The position numbers and the translations under genes are program-made. Below are positions 23,220 through 34,439 of a stretch of DNA of 64,000 bases, in pieces. The notes beneath the pieces are model-generated. The model was not told the origin of the DNA, searched no databases, and was given only the letters and a program-made list of their open reading frames with translations. The stretch covers positions 5,909,501 through 5,973,500 of the forward strand of contig CM065393.1 of the NCBI GenBank assembly GCA_033060915.1. The letters are read 5' to 3'. Each line of letters opens with the position of its first letter. Within the stretch, counting starts at the first letter, position 1. The DNA is from Euryodendron excelsum (Eukaryota; Streptophyta; Magnoliopsida; Ericales; Pentaphylacaceae).

Positions 23220-23346
23220 GCCCAGTCCAAGAATACTGCTCAGTCGAAGGCTCATGTGGCCAAGTAGATTTCTCTTTGTAGGTGTTTGCAGTAGTCTTCT
23301 TCGTTTGCCTTTGCAGTAACTTTCATGATGTAACATTACTCTAGCT

Positions 23347-23376
23347 TTTGTAATCTAACTTTTATGAATGAAAAAA
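23347..23376 (+). terminator. Likely poly(A) signal region of the antisense ORF
   Basis: TTTGTA at 23347-23352 followed by AATGAAAAAA at 23367-23376, about 80 to 110 bases after the ORF's stop. This is the order expected for plant far- and near-upstream polyadenylation elements. It suggests the antisense gene had its own 3' end (inference). Confidence 0.4.
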
Positions 23377-23589
23377 CCTTTTTTGCCTACGTTGCTGTAG
23401 TTTTTGCATTAATCTATAGATTTTGTTGCCTTTCAAAAATAAACAAACTCTGATTAGCAAGTAAACCAACAGATTAACAAACTCTTATCTGGTCCGTTTT
23501 GAAATTTGGCAAGTGTAGGTAGTCAGCAAAAATGCAAGTATAGATAATAAGCGAAGATATTCTGGTCGGTAAGTTGTCTGGTCGATATT

Positions 23590-25020
23590 AAGCGTGGATG
23601 CTTTGGTCAAGATTGGGCATAAAACCTCTGCCTGCTTGGCCTTGGCCTGAGCAGGACTTTTGTCGCTTTAATGTCGAGTCTACCAGCTCGGTCAGGACCT
23701 CAGCAGGACTTTGTTGCTTTAAGTTGTAGATTGGGCATAAAGCATCTGCTTGCTCGGCCTGGGCCTGAGCAGGACTTTGTCGTTTCAACTTGTAGATTGG
23801 GCATAAAGCCTCTGCCTACTTGGCCTAGGCCTGAGCAGGACTTTGTTGCTTTAGCTTGTGGATTAGGCATAAAGCCTTTGCCTGCTTGGCCTGGGTCTGA
23901 GTAGGATTTTTTCACTTCAACTTGTAGATTGGGCATAAGGATTCTACCTGCTCAGCTTGGGCCTGAGTAGGGCTTTGTCGCTTCAACTTGTAGATTGGGC
24001 AAAACACCTCTGCCTACTCGGCTTGGGCCTTAGCTGGACTTTGTCACTTTAACTTATAGATTGGGCATAACGCTTTTGCCTGCTCGGCCTGGGCCTGAGC
24101 AAGGCTTTGTCACTTTAGCTTGTGAATTGGGCATAAAGCCTTTGCTTACTCGGTTTGGGTTTAAGCAGGACTTTGTCAGTTCAACTTTTAGATTGGGGAT
24201 AAAGCCTCTGCGTGCTCGGCCTAGGCCTGAGCAAGGCTTTTGTTGCTTTAACTTGTAGATTAGGTATAAAGGCTCTGCCTGTTTGGCCTGGGCCTAAGCA
24301 GACTTTGTCTCTTCAACTTGTAGATTGGGCATAACGCCTCTGCCTGCTCGGCCTGGGCCTAAGCAGGGCTGTGTCGCTTTAGCTTGTGGATTAGACATAA
24401 AGCCTTTGCCTGCTCAACTTGGGCCTAAGTAGGGCTTTGTCACTTTAGCTTATGGATTGGGCATAAAGTCTTTGCCTGCTCAGCCTGGGTCTGAGCAGGA
24501 CTTTGTTGGTTCAACTTATAGATTGGGCATAAAGCCTCTGCCTACTCGACCTGGGCCTGAGCAACGCTTTTGTCGCTTTAACTTGTAAATTGGGCATAAA
24601 GTCTTTGCCTGCTCGGCCTAGGCCTGAGCAGGACTTTGTCGCTTCAACTTGTCGATTGGGGATAATGCTTCTGCCTGCTCAGCATGGGCCTGAGCAGGGC
24701 TTTGTTGTTTTAGCTTGTGGATTGGGTATAAAGCCTTTGCCTGCTTTACCTGGGCTTAAGTAAGACTTTATCACTTTAACTTGTAGATTGGGTATGAAGC
24801 CTTTGCCTGCTCGGCCTGGGCTTGAGCAGGACTTTGTCAGTTTAACTTGTAGATTGGGCATAAAGTTTTTGCCTGCTAGGCCTGGGCCTAAGCAGGGCTT
24901 TTGTCACTTTAACTTGTAGATTGGGCATAAAGCCTCTGCCTGCTCGGCTTGGGCTTGAGCAGGGATTTTGTCGCTTTCACATTTTATCTGCCTACTCGGC
25001 CAAGGCCTGAGCAGGGCTTT
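23590..25020. repeat. 66-bp tandem array, about 21 copies
   Basis: Units such as 'tagattgggcataaagcctc' followed by 'tgctcggcctgggcctgagc' recur every 66 bases (for example 23795, 23861, 23927, 23993). Copies vary by point changes and a few one- or two-base indels. The unit is a multiple of three, so short open frames appear on both strands, but no start or conserved protein supports coding. It lies between the gag fragment and the antisense ORF of the element. Confidence 0.92.
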
Positions 25021-25282
25021 GGTCGTTTCATTATTATTTTGGTTGATGCCCTTGCAAGGAAGATGTTAGGGAGCTTGCAAACAAAGAGAATTATAGGCAA
25101 ACTCAGAAAGTTGTAAATGAACTCGCAATTATAGAAACCAATTAGGATAAATGTAGGCAAACTTCTTTATGATATCAGCTGCTCACTTTTTACAATAACT
25201 GTACATTAAAAAAAGAAATCACTTACACATGCTTAGGCCCAGGCCTGTAACTCTGTTGGCATTCTTTATGATATCGCAATTG

Positions 25283-25429
25283 TTAAAACAACTCCTGATT
25301 TTGGGTGATTATCCTTTGCATGTTGGCCATCACATCGGTCATCTGGGTTTCAAGGACTGTAACTCTGTTGGCATTTTGATCATCCATTGGTGGGGGTAGG
25401 CGTGAAGTGCCAGACCTAGTAACAACCAT
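25283..25429 (-). pseudogene. Gag N-terminal fragment
   Basis: The minus strand reads MVVTRSGTSR, then a Pro-rich stretch and a helix 'VTVLETQMTDVMANMQ', stopping after 48 residues. This start is typical of Tat/gypsy gag proteins. It begins about 40 bases inside the 5' LTR, directly after the GTTGGCACCGTCTGTGGG sequence, which fixes the element's orientation. The capsid, zinc knuckle and all of pol are missing. The stretch to the left (25021-25282) holds no recognisable gene. Confidence 0.75.
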
Positions 25430-25466
25430 GAAGATGAAAACAATCATTCCCACAGACGGTGCCAAC

Positions 25467-26168
25467 TGATAATGCAGTAAACTTGTAAGGTCAGTCTCTA
25501 GGTTGGCAGTGAACTGCTTTGGTGAACTGAGAAGGAATGAAAGGGTAAGGGACACCAGTGTGATGCTTGTCAAGGACCCTCCGATGGTAAAGTTAGTTTT
25601 CTTGAGATATTTCAACAGAGTTTTTGGCTAGGGTTCGTGTTTGCATATCTTATCGAAGAAGATGAGATTTTTCTTTTATATGGGTAGGCGTCGTGGTAGC
25701 CCGAGGAGGGCCTTGCATGCATGGAGATAGTAGGAGATGGTTATCTCTCCACGTGACAACATGGCATTGGAGGGCAAGACTGGTGGCAGGATGGTGGGGG
25801 GAGTGGTTGTCCAACCCCACACATGGTGTTCCCTTAGGAGTGTGTCAGAGCTAGGGAGGTGACTACCTCTTGCTACACGCAAAATTTTAGAGTTAGGAGT
25901 ACGTTATCATGATTGAATTGTTAGTGATGGCTCTTGTTGTCGTGACAAGTGGGAGAGTGATCGGCACCATCCCACAAGATCTGCTCGGTCGTATTGGGCA
26001 TGGTCTGCTCGATCGTGCTAGGCGTGGTCTACTCGATCGTGCTCGAGTCAGCTGGAGCTCTCAGGGTTGATCTCCATTGTCTTCTTGCTTGACATGAACC
26101 CTAGGCACCATGTCCTCAATATCAATGTTGGCCAGCCCATTACGCCAAATCTTGATCGGTCCCCATCA
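25467..26168 (-). repeat. 5' LTR of the minus-strand element
   Basis: Read on minus, it runs from TGATGGGGACC to CATTATCA, 702 bp, and pairs with 15016-15735. AGGAT at 26169-26173 is the outer target duplication. The TATA-like TATAAAAG on minus is conserved near 25673-25680. Confidence 0.92.
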
Positions 26169-26251
26169 AGGATATTTCAAAAAATAAAATCCAAATTAGC
26201 TTTTGCTCACTACACAAAACCAAAGTCATCTTTCTTTTTGAAAAGTTAGGA

Positions 26252-26296
26252 TATATATATGTGTATATATATATATATATATGTCTATATATATTA
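26252..26296. repeat. (AT)n/(GT) microsatellite
   Basis: Alternating TA with a few G substitutions, just beyond the retrotransposon's right edge. Confidence 0.85.
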
Positions 26297-26936
26297 TGAC
26301 CAGTGTATCTCTACTTTCTATGGAATTAATCCCCAAAGGTACGCGTGCATAGCTTTAGCACCCAAGTATTGTCTAACCCTTGATGGCTGACCACTCGTTA
26401 GAGAATCAACCTAGTGAGCATTTGCACCTAAGGGTCCCAAGCCAATTGTTCTACCCATGGGAGTCAAAATATATGAACAACTTAGGCAATTTTATTATTT
26501 TTCTAAGAAAAAATTCTTCTGATTTTTCTTTTTGGATAAGTAGAATGTAAATTATATAAAAATAAAAAAAAAAAAAAAGAAAAAGAACGTAAATTTTTCA
26601 AAAGGTGGAGTATGTTAGAGGTAGAGAGTTGAGCTTTGCTAGCTAAAGACAAGTCTCCCTTTCCCAAAGTTTTAGCCCTCCAATGCACCAACAAAAAAAA
26701 AAAAGACGAATATCTATTAAAATCTACAAAAGGAAGCAAATTAAGACATTAAAACTTCCCCCATAAACCAAAGTGAAGGTGCCCCTTTCACTAATAATTG
26801 TAAAATTAAACCTACACTCATATAAGCTAGACCTTAATATGCTCTTTCTCTGTTTCTTTTTGTTTTTTTTTTAATTTTTTTTGTTGTAGAGGTAGGAGAA
26901 ATTATCTCATCTAACCGTTACATGTTGTGCGGGTCA

Positions 26937-27118
26937 TTGCGATTTCAATATTCATAGTAGGTCCCACGTGAGGTCAATGAATAGGGAAGTTATTCCATGT
27001 GACCGTCACATTGTACACTCATTGTGATTTCACCATTCATAGTAAGTCTCAAGTGAGGTACTCCATAAATAATCAAATCACAATGACTTCAGCATTCATA
27101 GTAGGTTTCATGTGATTA
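26937..27118. repeat. Three diverged direct repeats
   Basis: Copies of 'attgcgatttcaatattcat' followed by 'agtaggtcccacgtgaggt' begin near 26937, 27020 and 27084. Spacing falls from about 83 to 64 bases. No function is evident. Confidence 0.5.
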
Positions 27119-28691
27119 TATACGATAATTTTTTAGGATTTATTTAGGGGGAGAGGGCTGGGGGTTCATAGTAGGGAAAAAAACACTAAAAAAAGGTCAA
27201 GAGCAAAGATAATTTAAACATATTTATGTGTAGTAAGTCCACCAATTAAACAAATGAATAAATCACGTCAAAGAAATTTACCATATATAAAGTTTGTTTC
27301 ATACCCTAATTTATCGTAAAGCATAAAAAACATTACATGCAATGGATGGAATGTAGTTACCCCAATAATAGTGCTACTCCGACCCATGACATGAGGTCAT
27401 AGATTCGACCTACGATCTACACCCCAATTCTCAAAGCCCTATAAAAAATAGGCAAGCCATGCGAGTGATTAAACCTATCTCAAACCCTAAATGGAACTAA
27501 CCTGGCCTGCCCTTCAAAACCAAATAGATAATGATTCAATGTTCCGCGGCACAAAATTAAAGATAAAATATGTGCAACAAGGACAACTCCTTTGTTTTCA
27601 ATTACAGTCTGGTCAAACTAAATATGATCGTCATGGATAGTCTCCCAAAGGTTTCAAATTCCAAAAACATTATAAAATGAAAAAGAAAACTAATATTGAA
27701 CAGTTTCAACCATAATTATCAAAATAAAAAATAAAAATAGAAAACATTAGGAAAAAAGAAAGCGTAAAACTCAACCAAAAATATAAAGAGAAATAGAAAG
27801 TAAGAGACGATTGAGAAACTTAATTCGGAATCTTATCAAGAAATTTTTGCAGAATTCAAAGTAGATCTTTAAAAAAATTAGTGAAAATATTTGAGAAACT
27901 TAGTAAAAATTTACATAAACTTAGTTAAAATTTAAAGAGAAAAATATATAAAAATTAATACTTTTAGCTTTCTTAACATTTCCCTCGGTTTTCCAATAAT
28001 TTCCATCAAATATCCCAAACATATCCCAATCATTTTCCAAAAATTTCCAAAATGTTTATTCCCAAATTTTCAAAATGTTTTCTCAAAATTTCTAAATGAG
28101 TTTGGTATCCATACCGGTTCCTTCCCGAATGAGTTTCTCGATAACTATGATTTCAACTTGCAAAACTTTGGATTTGCTGACCATTACTTTAATACTATTT
28201 TGGTAAATAGTCACAAGAAACCATTCTGTCGAAGCTGCTTGCTCATTATGTACGACGTTAACATACTCATAATATAATAGAAATTAAAAACAATGTAAGA
28301 AGGGAAAAAAATTAAAAATGTAATAAAAATAAAAATAAATAAATAAAGAAGGCTAATGCATGATTGACATAGGTTTGGCATAAGAGGAGCCAACCGAACC
28401 ACTTTAAATCATTGTATTTGATCTCTTATCTTTTCTCTCTTTATATCTTGCTTAATATCTTTCTTATATATAGTCCTGATATACTTGAGATACACACACT
28501 TGAATCATTTGTACTAATCTCACATTGATCATATCTTAGTTTGTCTTATTTATTACTTAGCTAGATTAATATTTTATATCTTTTCTATTACATCTCACCT
28601 CTTGAAAATTAAGTGTATTAGATTATTTTAATTTTTAATTTTTAATTATAAACCCAATTCACCCCCCTCCCCCCCTCTCGGGTTGCCATCT

Positions 28692-29872
28692 TGTTTAACA
28701 ATACTAGTTATACCCAACCCCTAGCTATTTCTTCTAGCTAGTCTCTCTCTTACAAGAAGAAAGTGCAAGATTATAATCATTCTTGCTTATAAATAATTCT
28801 CTCAAAGAATAGATATGCCAATGATATTCTCAAAACTTTATAAGATAAAATACAATGAAGCTCTCAAAGACTTTGTATGATGAATAACACTTTGATGTAC
28901 AAACTCTTATTTTTCTTCTTGTTATTTTTTGTTCCTCAAGTGTATCTCTATTTATAAATAAAGATAGAAGGATGATTTGTAACTTCAAATGAGTTTATAG
29001 CCGTTGGAAAGCATTGAAGACATTTCTTCCCGTTAAGCTACTTGCTACCAGACATGTTTTTAAATTTTTCATCAGATGACTTCAGTTCCACCTCGATTTT
29101 TGCCTTGATAACATTCAAATTTGAAAATGTCTATAGAATAATATTGTAGATATGGAAGTTATCTTTTCAGAACCTCAAGAATCAGGTTGATCCAATGGTC
29201 CGATCAAAAGTTATGATTAACATACTCAAACTATCTTCCAGTTGACATATTTGAATTTCTGCAGAGTTGCTTTCACTTCCACGTCGATTTTATCCCTTAT
29301 AACGTTTGAATTTGAAAATGTCTAGAAGAGAAAAGTTGTAGACATGGAAGTAAGATTTTCAGAACCTTAAGAATCTGGTCGATCCAATGGTCAGATCAAA
29401 GGGTATGACCAAAATACTCAAACTGTCTCCCAATTAGCATATTTGAATTTCTATTGAGTTACCTTCACTTCCAGTTCCGTTTTGTCCCACAAGTCATTCT
29501 CTTCATGATGTCCTTATAAGACACCGTTTATAGGAATTTGAGTCTTATTTCCAATGCCACAAAAATCAGACCAATCTAAGGGTTGGATCAAAATATATAT
29601 GCAAACTACTATGGTTGTATCATAAGATATAGTTTCATCAAATTTTCAACCTTAGAAAAAAATTATGTCCTCTAATTTTATTCCTTTAATTAAGTTTCCT
29701 TAAAACATGATTCTCAAATATCTAGATATTACTTTTCAGGTCTTGATCACTCTTTCAAGTGTTTCATAAGCTTGCAAAACTTTATTACACAAACTAGACC
29801 AGGAATTAAAAGTATTAAATATATTTAATCAAGAAAACATTTATAAATCAAAGTAAGTTATCATCAAAACCA
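28692..29872 (-). mobile_element. Probable LTR of a further retroelement, minus strand
   Basis: On the minus strand it begins TGGTTTTGATGATAAC and ends 'attgttaaaca', about 1.18 kb. A TATA motif lies near 28950-28960 on minus. The minus-strand sequence after the end, with 'gagaggggggg' and 'tgaattgggttt', resembles what follows the LTR in several plant elements, which suggests a 5' LTR whose body extended leftwards. I found no partner LTR or coding region, and the flanks (catct and tatat) are not duplications. The superfamily (Copia-like or LARD) is uncertain. Confidence 0.45.
29079..29490. repeat. About 192-bp direct repeat, two copies plus a partial third
   Basis: Blocks starting 'ttccacctcgatttttgcc' (about 29087), 'ttccacgtcgattttatcc' (about 29278) and 'ttccagttccgttttgtcc' (about 29470) share the following 'tttgaaaatgtctag' and 'gatccaatggtc' words. 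It lies inside the LTR-like sequence. Confidence 0.6.
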
Positions 29873-29889
29873 TATATAAAATTCTATAT

Positions 29890-31177
29890 GAATAAACTTA
29901 GGGCTACAGGAAAACCCAAGGACGGAGTCATAGCTAATGAGGCCATGAACATCATCTTTAAGGAGCCTATCTACAAGCCTCCGTCCAGTGGTCGAGCAAG
30001 ATGATCGGCGACCACGAGAAAAGGAACCAAAATCTGCATTGCTCCTTCCACAGCAATAAAGGGGCATATGATTGAGAACTGCTAGGCTTACAAGACGCAT
30101 CTTGAAGAATAGATTGAGGTGCCACACCTTATTGACAAAAGTAAGAGTGCACAACCCTGAGGTGGGCCGAGCAAGAATGACAACACGGAAAAAGCCAGAA
30201 TAACGCCTGTGGCCATTATTGTCGTCATTCACACCTCCACGAACCCAACTCGGGCCAATCCAAACTTTTTTCAGGCTAAAGTGCAAAAAGCAACCCACCT
30301 ACAAGAAATGATGAGGGTCTAGGAGGAACCTAGCCCCCACATAAAGAAAATGAAGAAGGAATAGGCAAAGAGGGAGATAACATTTTTAGACCGAACTTCT
30401 CCAGTATCCATCATCCACACAACAACACGCTGGTTATTGCCCTTAGGGTAGGACAGTTCGAGGTTAGAAGAGTGTTGATTGACTAGGGGAGCTCCTCTAA
30501 AGTCATGTACCTCGGCCTATTCAGAAAGCTCAGATTAAAAGAAGCCAACTTCCAAAGATTCCAGATACCACTGGTCAAGTTCAACTTACACCTCATATGG
30601 CCACTTGGGAAAATCGTCCTACCATTTAGTGCAAGATCGGTTGTGCTTAAGACTAAATTCATTCTGGTAGACGTGCTCTCCCCATACAACGCAATCATGA
30701 GAAGGACGTGGCTACATCGAATAGGAGCAATCCTCTCCACCTGCCCCTAGCTCCCTTCCGAAGGAGTAGAGGAACTACAAGGAGATCAGATTGTGGCCAA
30801 ACAATGCTTTATAGCCACACTGAAAGTAAAGGGAACCTCCAAGCAAGTTAACATGATGGAGATGCACTCGGACACACCCATTCTAGAGGATGTTGGGAAC
30901 CCAGCCATAAAGAAAGTGTCAAGGAACTGAACAAAATACTGATCCACTAGCCAGATCAGAAAAAGTTCTTCTCGATTGGGACAACATTGCCCAAGAAAGA
31001 AGAACAAGAGCTAGTAGACTTACTCAAGTCAAATGTGAGCACATTCGCCTAGACTCCTTGCGAAATGCCGGGCATTGAGCCCAGGGTGATTTGTCACCAT
31101 CTCAGTGTGAACTCAGTGCACCGTCCAGTTGTCTAAAGGGGAAGAAGATCAGTTATCTAGCATGCTAAGGCTGTGAT
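29890..31177 (+). pseudogene. Decayed Tat-type gag-protease-pol fragment
   Basis: The plus strand carries scattered remnants in the order expected for gag end, protease and the region before reverse transcriptase. The clearest part is the protease (30430-30750): 'VLID' then a stop, 'GSSSKVMY', 'PLVKFN' and 'LVDVLSPYNAIM', matching the aspartic protease of Tat elements, where the active-site D-x-GSS motif is used. Further on, 31042-31110 reads 'FA', a stop, 'TPCEMPGIEPRVICHHL', the conserved segment preceding reverse transcriptase. Many stops and frameshifts are present. The fragment ends at about 31177, joined to an LTR on the opposite strand, so the catalytic polymerase is missing. Confidence 0.75.
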
Positions 31178-32608
31178 CCTAAAGCAATCCTAACCATGGA
31201 ATGATTAGAATCATCTTAGGGATGTGGCTTTGAAAATAATTTTGAAAAAAGCTTTTTCTGGATACAAGTTTAAAAGAAAGCTTTGGAACGTGATATTGAA
31301 TGCAATGTATGAACACAACAACCATAATGTAATAGGGACATGAACATAGAAGGTTAGGTTTCACCACACCGTTTTAGTTGAACTTAAAGAAAATCCTCGA
31401 CATGGTAATTTTCTTTAAGGCCTTCCAAGGTATGAACTGGGAGATCCCTTTTGTCAAGTACACAAGAAGAAGGGGTAGAAGATGAGGATTAAAATTGAGA
31501 ATAATCCAAGTGAACTAGGAGGGGAACAGAGAGAGAGGGATTACATAAAAGTCAATAGAACCCTACATTTTCTTCTTATTAGGTTGAATGCTTCAATGGA
31601 GGACTTACTTGAACTTTGAGAACTTTGGATATGCAGTACTTAATCTTTAATGGTGATGGGAGGCAAGTGTATAGGTGTTTAAAGTGTATGGGGATAGGGT
31701 TTGGAAAGAGGCTTGAAGGAATTAGGGTTTTGAAAAAACTCGAAGGCTGTTTTCATAGAGGTAGAGTTTTTGGAGCTATTTTTCGCACCTCGAATACAAA
31801 GGGGAGTGGCCTGTATTTATCGGCAACCAAAATTGACCCCGGTGCCTGTTGCAGTGGTGCCAGGCCCAATATTGGCTTAGTGCCTGTACTAGTGGCGCCA
31901 CCCCCTTAGGAAAGTTGTTAAGTTGGTAAGAAACAAATCTTTAACCCTTGGGATGCAAGGCAGAAGATTTGGGCACCTATCCTAGTGACTACCATGCAAT
32001 TTTTTACTTGACTTCACTATAAGTGTCTCCAGAAAGTTCAAGAATGATTCAGAAGGTTTTGAGTAGTGAGACTCGACTGGGAATAGATAGGAACCTTTAA
32101 AAGAGTGCCCCGAAGGCAATCAATTTGACAACTAGAGCTTGAAAAAAATGACCGACCCACCAGGGGTAAAACAATCATTTGGGCTAAGAAATACTAAAAT
32201 AGGTCTGGAATGGACCAGGATGGTACTTGGAAATACTAGAATTAGGCGATCGGGGCGCCAATGGGTAGAACAATCATTTTGACCAGAAATCACCGGAATG
32301 GGTCCAAAATTGGTTCAAATAGCTTTTTGAGCATGCCGAATTGTCTGGGACAATCTTGGAAGGGGTGGACTTATCGCTTTGAGAACTTAGGTACCTTCTC
32401 AAAGAGTGTGTCAGATGGAATTGAACTAATGATGCCTTAAGGGCATTTTAGTCATTTGGCTTCAAGTGGGCTCGACGGGCCCAGAGAGCGACCGGTGGAC
32501 TGGATTGAAGTTTGGAAGGTCAGTTTGGGTTTTGAATGTGTTGTAGCATTTGAAAGTGGATTCAATCAGGCCAGAGATTGCCAAGCGAGCAAAAATGAGG
32601 TGCTTACA
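31178..32608 (-). mobile_element. Truncated family B LTR, minus strand
   Basis: Its start on minus (TGTAAGCACC at 32608) matches other family B LTRs. It runs leftwards through U3 with 'ttttgcccc'-type blocks, the GGCGCCAC/GTGGTGCC cluster near 31835-31905, a degraded TATA near 31815, the leader, and the 'aaccatggaatg' block. It stops at about 31178, lacking the last two kilobases or more. The inside of its element lies to the right. Confidence 0.75.
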
Positions 32609-34240
32609 GATGCCTCTATTTTTCTGTCTTTACTCATCAAAGATAGAAAACGATAAAGTAAAGGTCTCATGTTTATAGCAAGACAATCAGAGGGATCGAA
32701 AGAGTTGGTATCTGGAGAATAGTTATCTTAAGCCGACATTCCAATTAATAAAATGACACTCCTTTGGGGAGATTTAGGATTTTTAAATTGATGTCTGAAA
32801 ATTAATTCTTTCTGAACTGAAGTTCCATTTGGGGAGGTCCAAGGTTGATGTCTAGAAATTGATACTTCTTGAACTGACATTCCGTCTGGCGAAATGACAC
32901 TCCTCTAGGAAGGTCCAAGGTTGATGTTCGGAAATTGATACTTCTTGAACCAGCATTTCGTTTGGAAAAATGACACTCGTCCAGGGAGGTCCAAGGTTGA
33001 TGTCTAGAAATTGATCCTTCCTGAACTGATGTTTCGTCTGGCAGAATGATACTCCTCTAGGAGGTTTAAGGTTGATGTCTAGAAATTGATACTTCTTAAA
33101 CCAACATTCCATTTGGCAGAATGACACTCCTCTGAGGAGGTCCAAGGTTGATGTCTGGAAATTGATACTTCGTAAACTGATGTTTCGTATGGTGAAATGA
33201 TACTCCTCTGGGGAGGTTCAGGGTTGATGTTTTGAAATTGATTCTTTGCCTTAAGCACGGGGTGCCACGGGAGACTGTTTCATGCTTGTGATTCTTTAGT
33301 CTTGAAGTTTAAAGGAGAGGACATTTGTCCATCCTTGGTTGAGATCTCTTGAGGTTGGAATGCATGTTTGCTTGAGTGTCAAGTTTTGATTTTGTTGCGC
33401 ATGACAGGATTCCGATTAACATGTCTTCTAAGAGATTTTGTTTCTCTGAAGTTGAACATCTTGAGTTGTTTTCTAGAAGAAGTGAGGTCCCTTTTGAAAA
33501 GAGGTATTTGGAAGGTCGAACACATTTGGCCAGTTTGTCTTGAATCTGATCAAACGGTTTGAATTGAATGGGAGGTGCAGGATGCAGTATTGCCCCAATT
33601 TTCATGATTTGAGAAGGCTAAATCAAACTATTCAAAGTTGATTGGGAGGTCGGGGGTGGGTTGTTACCCCATTCTCTATTTCTTGTCGGCTATAGCAGTC
33701 TGAGCTTTCTAAGGCATGTGCCGGTGCTTGAGATTGCCTGAGCTTGCTTAGTTAGCTACAAGGTGACTTTAGTTCCTCTTTGCCTCATTCCCTATTTCAT
33801 GTTTGAGAGAGATATAGAGAAAGTTTTATGTAAAAACAATTTATCTATGCACAGGTTTTATATGTGAATGAAATGTATGCATGCCTTGGGGTTTGTCTCA
33901 GGGTTCATGTTCAGTTTAGAATCAGTCAGTCTTTTGAACTTTTGTTCTTTTCTTGGGGTTTCCCTTTCTGGTTCTACCCTTTTCCTATTGGGATGTGATA
34001 GCACTTGTACTATTCTCAGAGATCTAACCTCTTAGATCATTTTTCCCTTCTCTCTTGTGAAAGGAAAAACCTTCTTGGGTGGGCCTCTTGGCTTTTTTTA
34101 AGAATTTCTTTTGGGATTTGTGGGCTCTCTTGACTGACAGCAGGCATCACCCTTTGGCAAAGCAATAATTAGCTTCCTTCCTCAGTTTGATAAGAGCTTG
34201 GAAGTTATTAAGAAGTACAAGGAAGCCAAAAAAAAAGTTT
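32609..34240 (-). mobile_element. 3' internal region of a Tat-like element, non-coding
   Basis: Next to the LTR the minus strand reads 'aaagacagaaaaatagaggc', a likely polypurine tract; the element at 51925 has a related one. A 76-bp tandem array follows (32700-33245). The stretch 33900-34190 resembles 56330-56530 in the other minus-strand element ('cccttttcct', 'ttgtgggctctctt', 'cctttggcaaagca'). No coding region was recognised. The right border is approximate; 34240-34440 shows nothing. Confidence 0.6.
32700..33245. repeat. 76-bp tandem array, about 7 copies
   Basis: 'aaggttgatg' recurs at about 32841, 32917, 32993, 33068, 33143 and 33220, 75 to 77 bases apart, with a weaker first copy near 32765. 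The period is not a multiple of three, so it is non-coding. Confidence 0.85.
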
Positions 34241-34439
34241 GTAGAACAATTGAACTTTTCAAATTACAAAAGCCCTATAAAGACAAGATCAATGAATGTA
34301 GGGGAAATATAGATTCATGAATATTAAGATGCTGCTTAGCTTGAAAAGATTAACATCAAATATCTATGAAGCCACACAAAATAAGCACAATTAGTCGTGA
34401 GATGATCAAGACCATATTAGTGATAATGTAATGGTGAAA

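Larger units (their letters stand above)
16411..23267 (+). pseudogene. Antisense ORF of Tat element: Transposase_28-type protein, multi-exon, broken
   Basis: This ORF runs opposite to its host element, as extra antisense ORFs of Tat-lineage elements do. The Transposase_28 family name (putative gypsy-type transposon) is historical; no transposase activity is implied and the role is unknown. Exon 1 starts MDKKEL with a Ser/Pro-rich head, then 'RIPKRGEWAYFARP', 'FRFPVPALIREIMEALGLA', 'QLMPNTWRI' and 'WKDQFFFIYGDGWES'. Later exons give an acidic/proline-rich linker, a coiled coil (18045-18330) and a 'YMDGFEEAKS' tail. GT-AG introns fit at 17335-17466 and 17928-18029; the first intron, ending at 17229, has an unclear donor. 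In-frame stops (for example 16660, the TGA TAG at 16876-16881, and the TAA near 18430) show decay. The last exon is split at 18533 by a solo LTR and resumes in frame after it, ending at 23265-23267. Confidence 0.8.
15016..26168 (-). mobile_element. Complete non-autonomous Tat-like LTR retrotransposon with nested solo LTR
   Basis: Two matching LTRs (15016-15735 and 25467-26168) bound this element, and both outer edges carry the perfect 5-bp duplication AGGAT (15011-15015 and 26169-26173). The orientation is minus: just inside the right LTR the minus strand reads GTTGGCACCGTCTGTGGGAA, the usual sequence after a plant gypsy 5' LTR, followed by a gag start. No protease, reverse transcriptase or integrase was found, so it depended on a helper. 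From its 5' end it holds a gag fragment, a 66-bp tandem array, and an antisense spliced ORF. A solo LTR (18534-23214) accounts for 4.7 kb; without it and one ATGAC copy the element is about 6.5 kb. The two LTRs differ at many positions, so the insertion is not recent. Confidence 0.92.
26174..28691. other. AT-rich region without recognisable genes
   Basis: I see no supportable coding region. It contains an (AT)n microsatellite (26252-26296), three diverged copies of 'attcatagtaggtcccacgt' type sequence (26937-27118), and a tRNA B-box-like 'GATTCGACC' at 27402-27410. At 28660-28677 a C-rich run borders the LTR that starts at 28692. Confidence 0.5.

Noticed and set aside
23590..25020. CRISPR-like array
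   Set aside because: Units are contiguous 66-bp tandem copies without unique spacers, inside a plant retrotransposon.
26503..26739. Minus-strand frame with Phe-rich runs
   Set aside because: Driven by A-rich tracts on plus; no similarity that I recognise.
29864..30298. 144-residue minus-strand open frame
   Set aside because: It overlaps the plus-strand gag-pol remnant, whose sense translation shows recognisable motifs; the antisense frame shows none.
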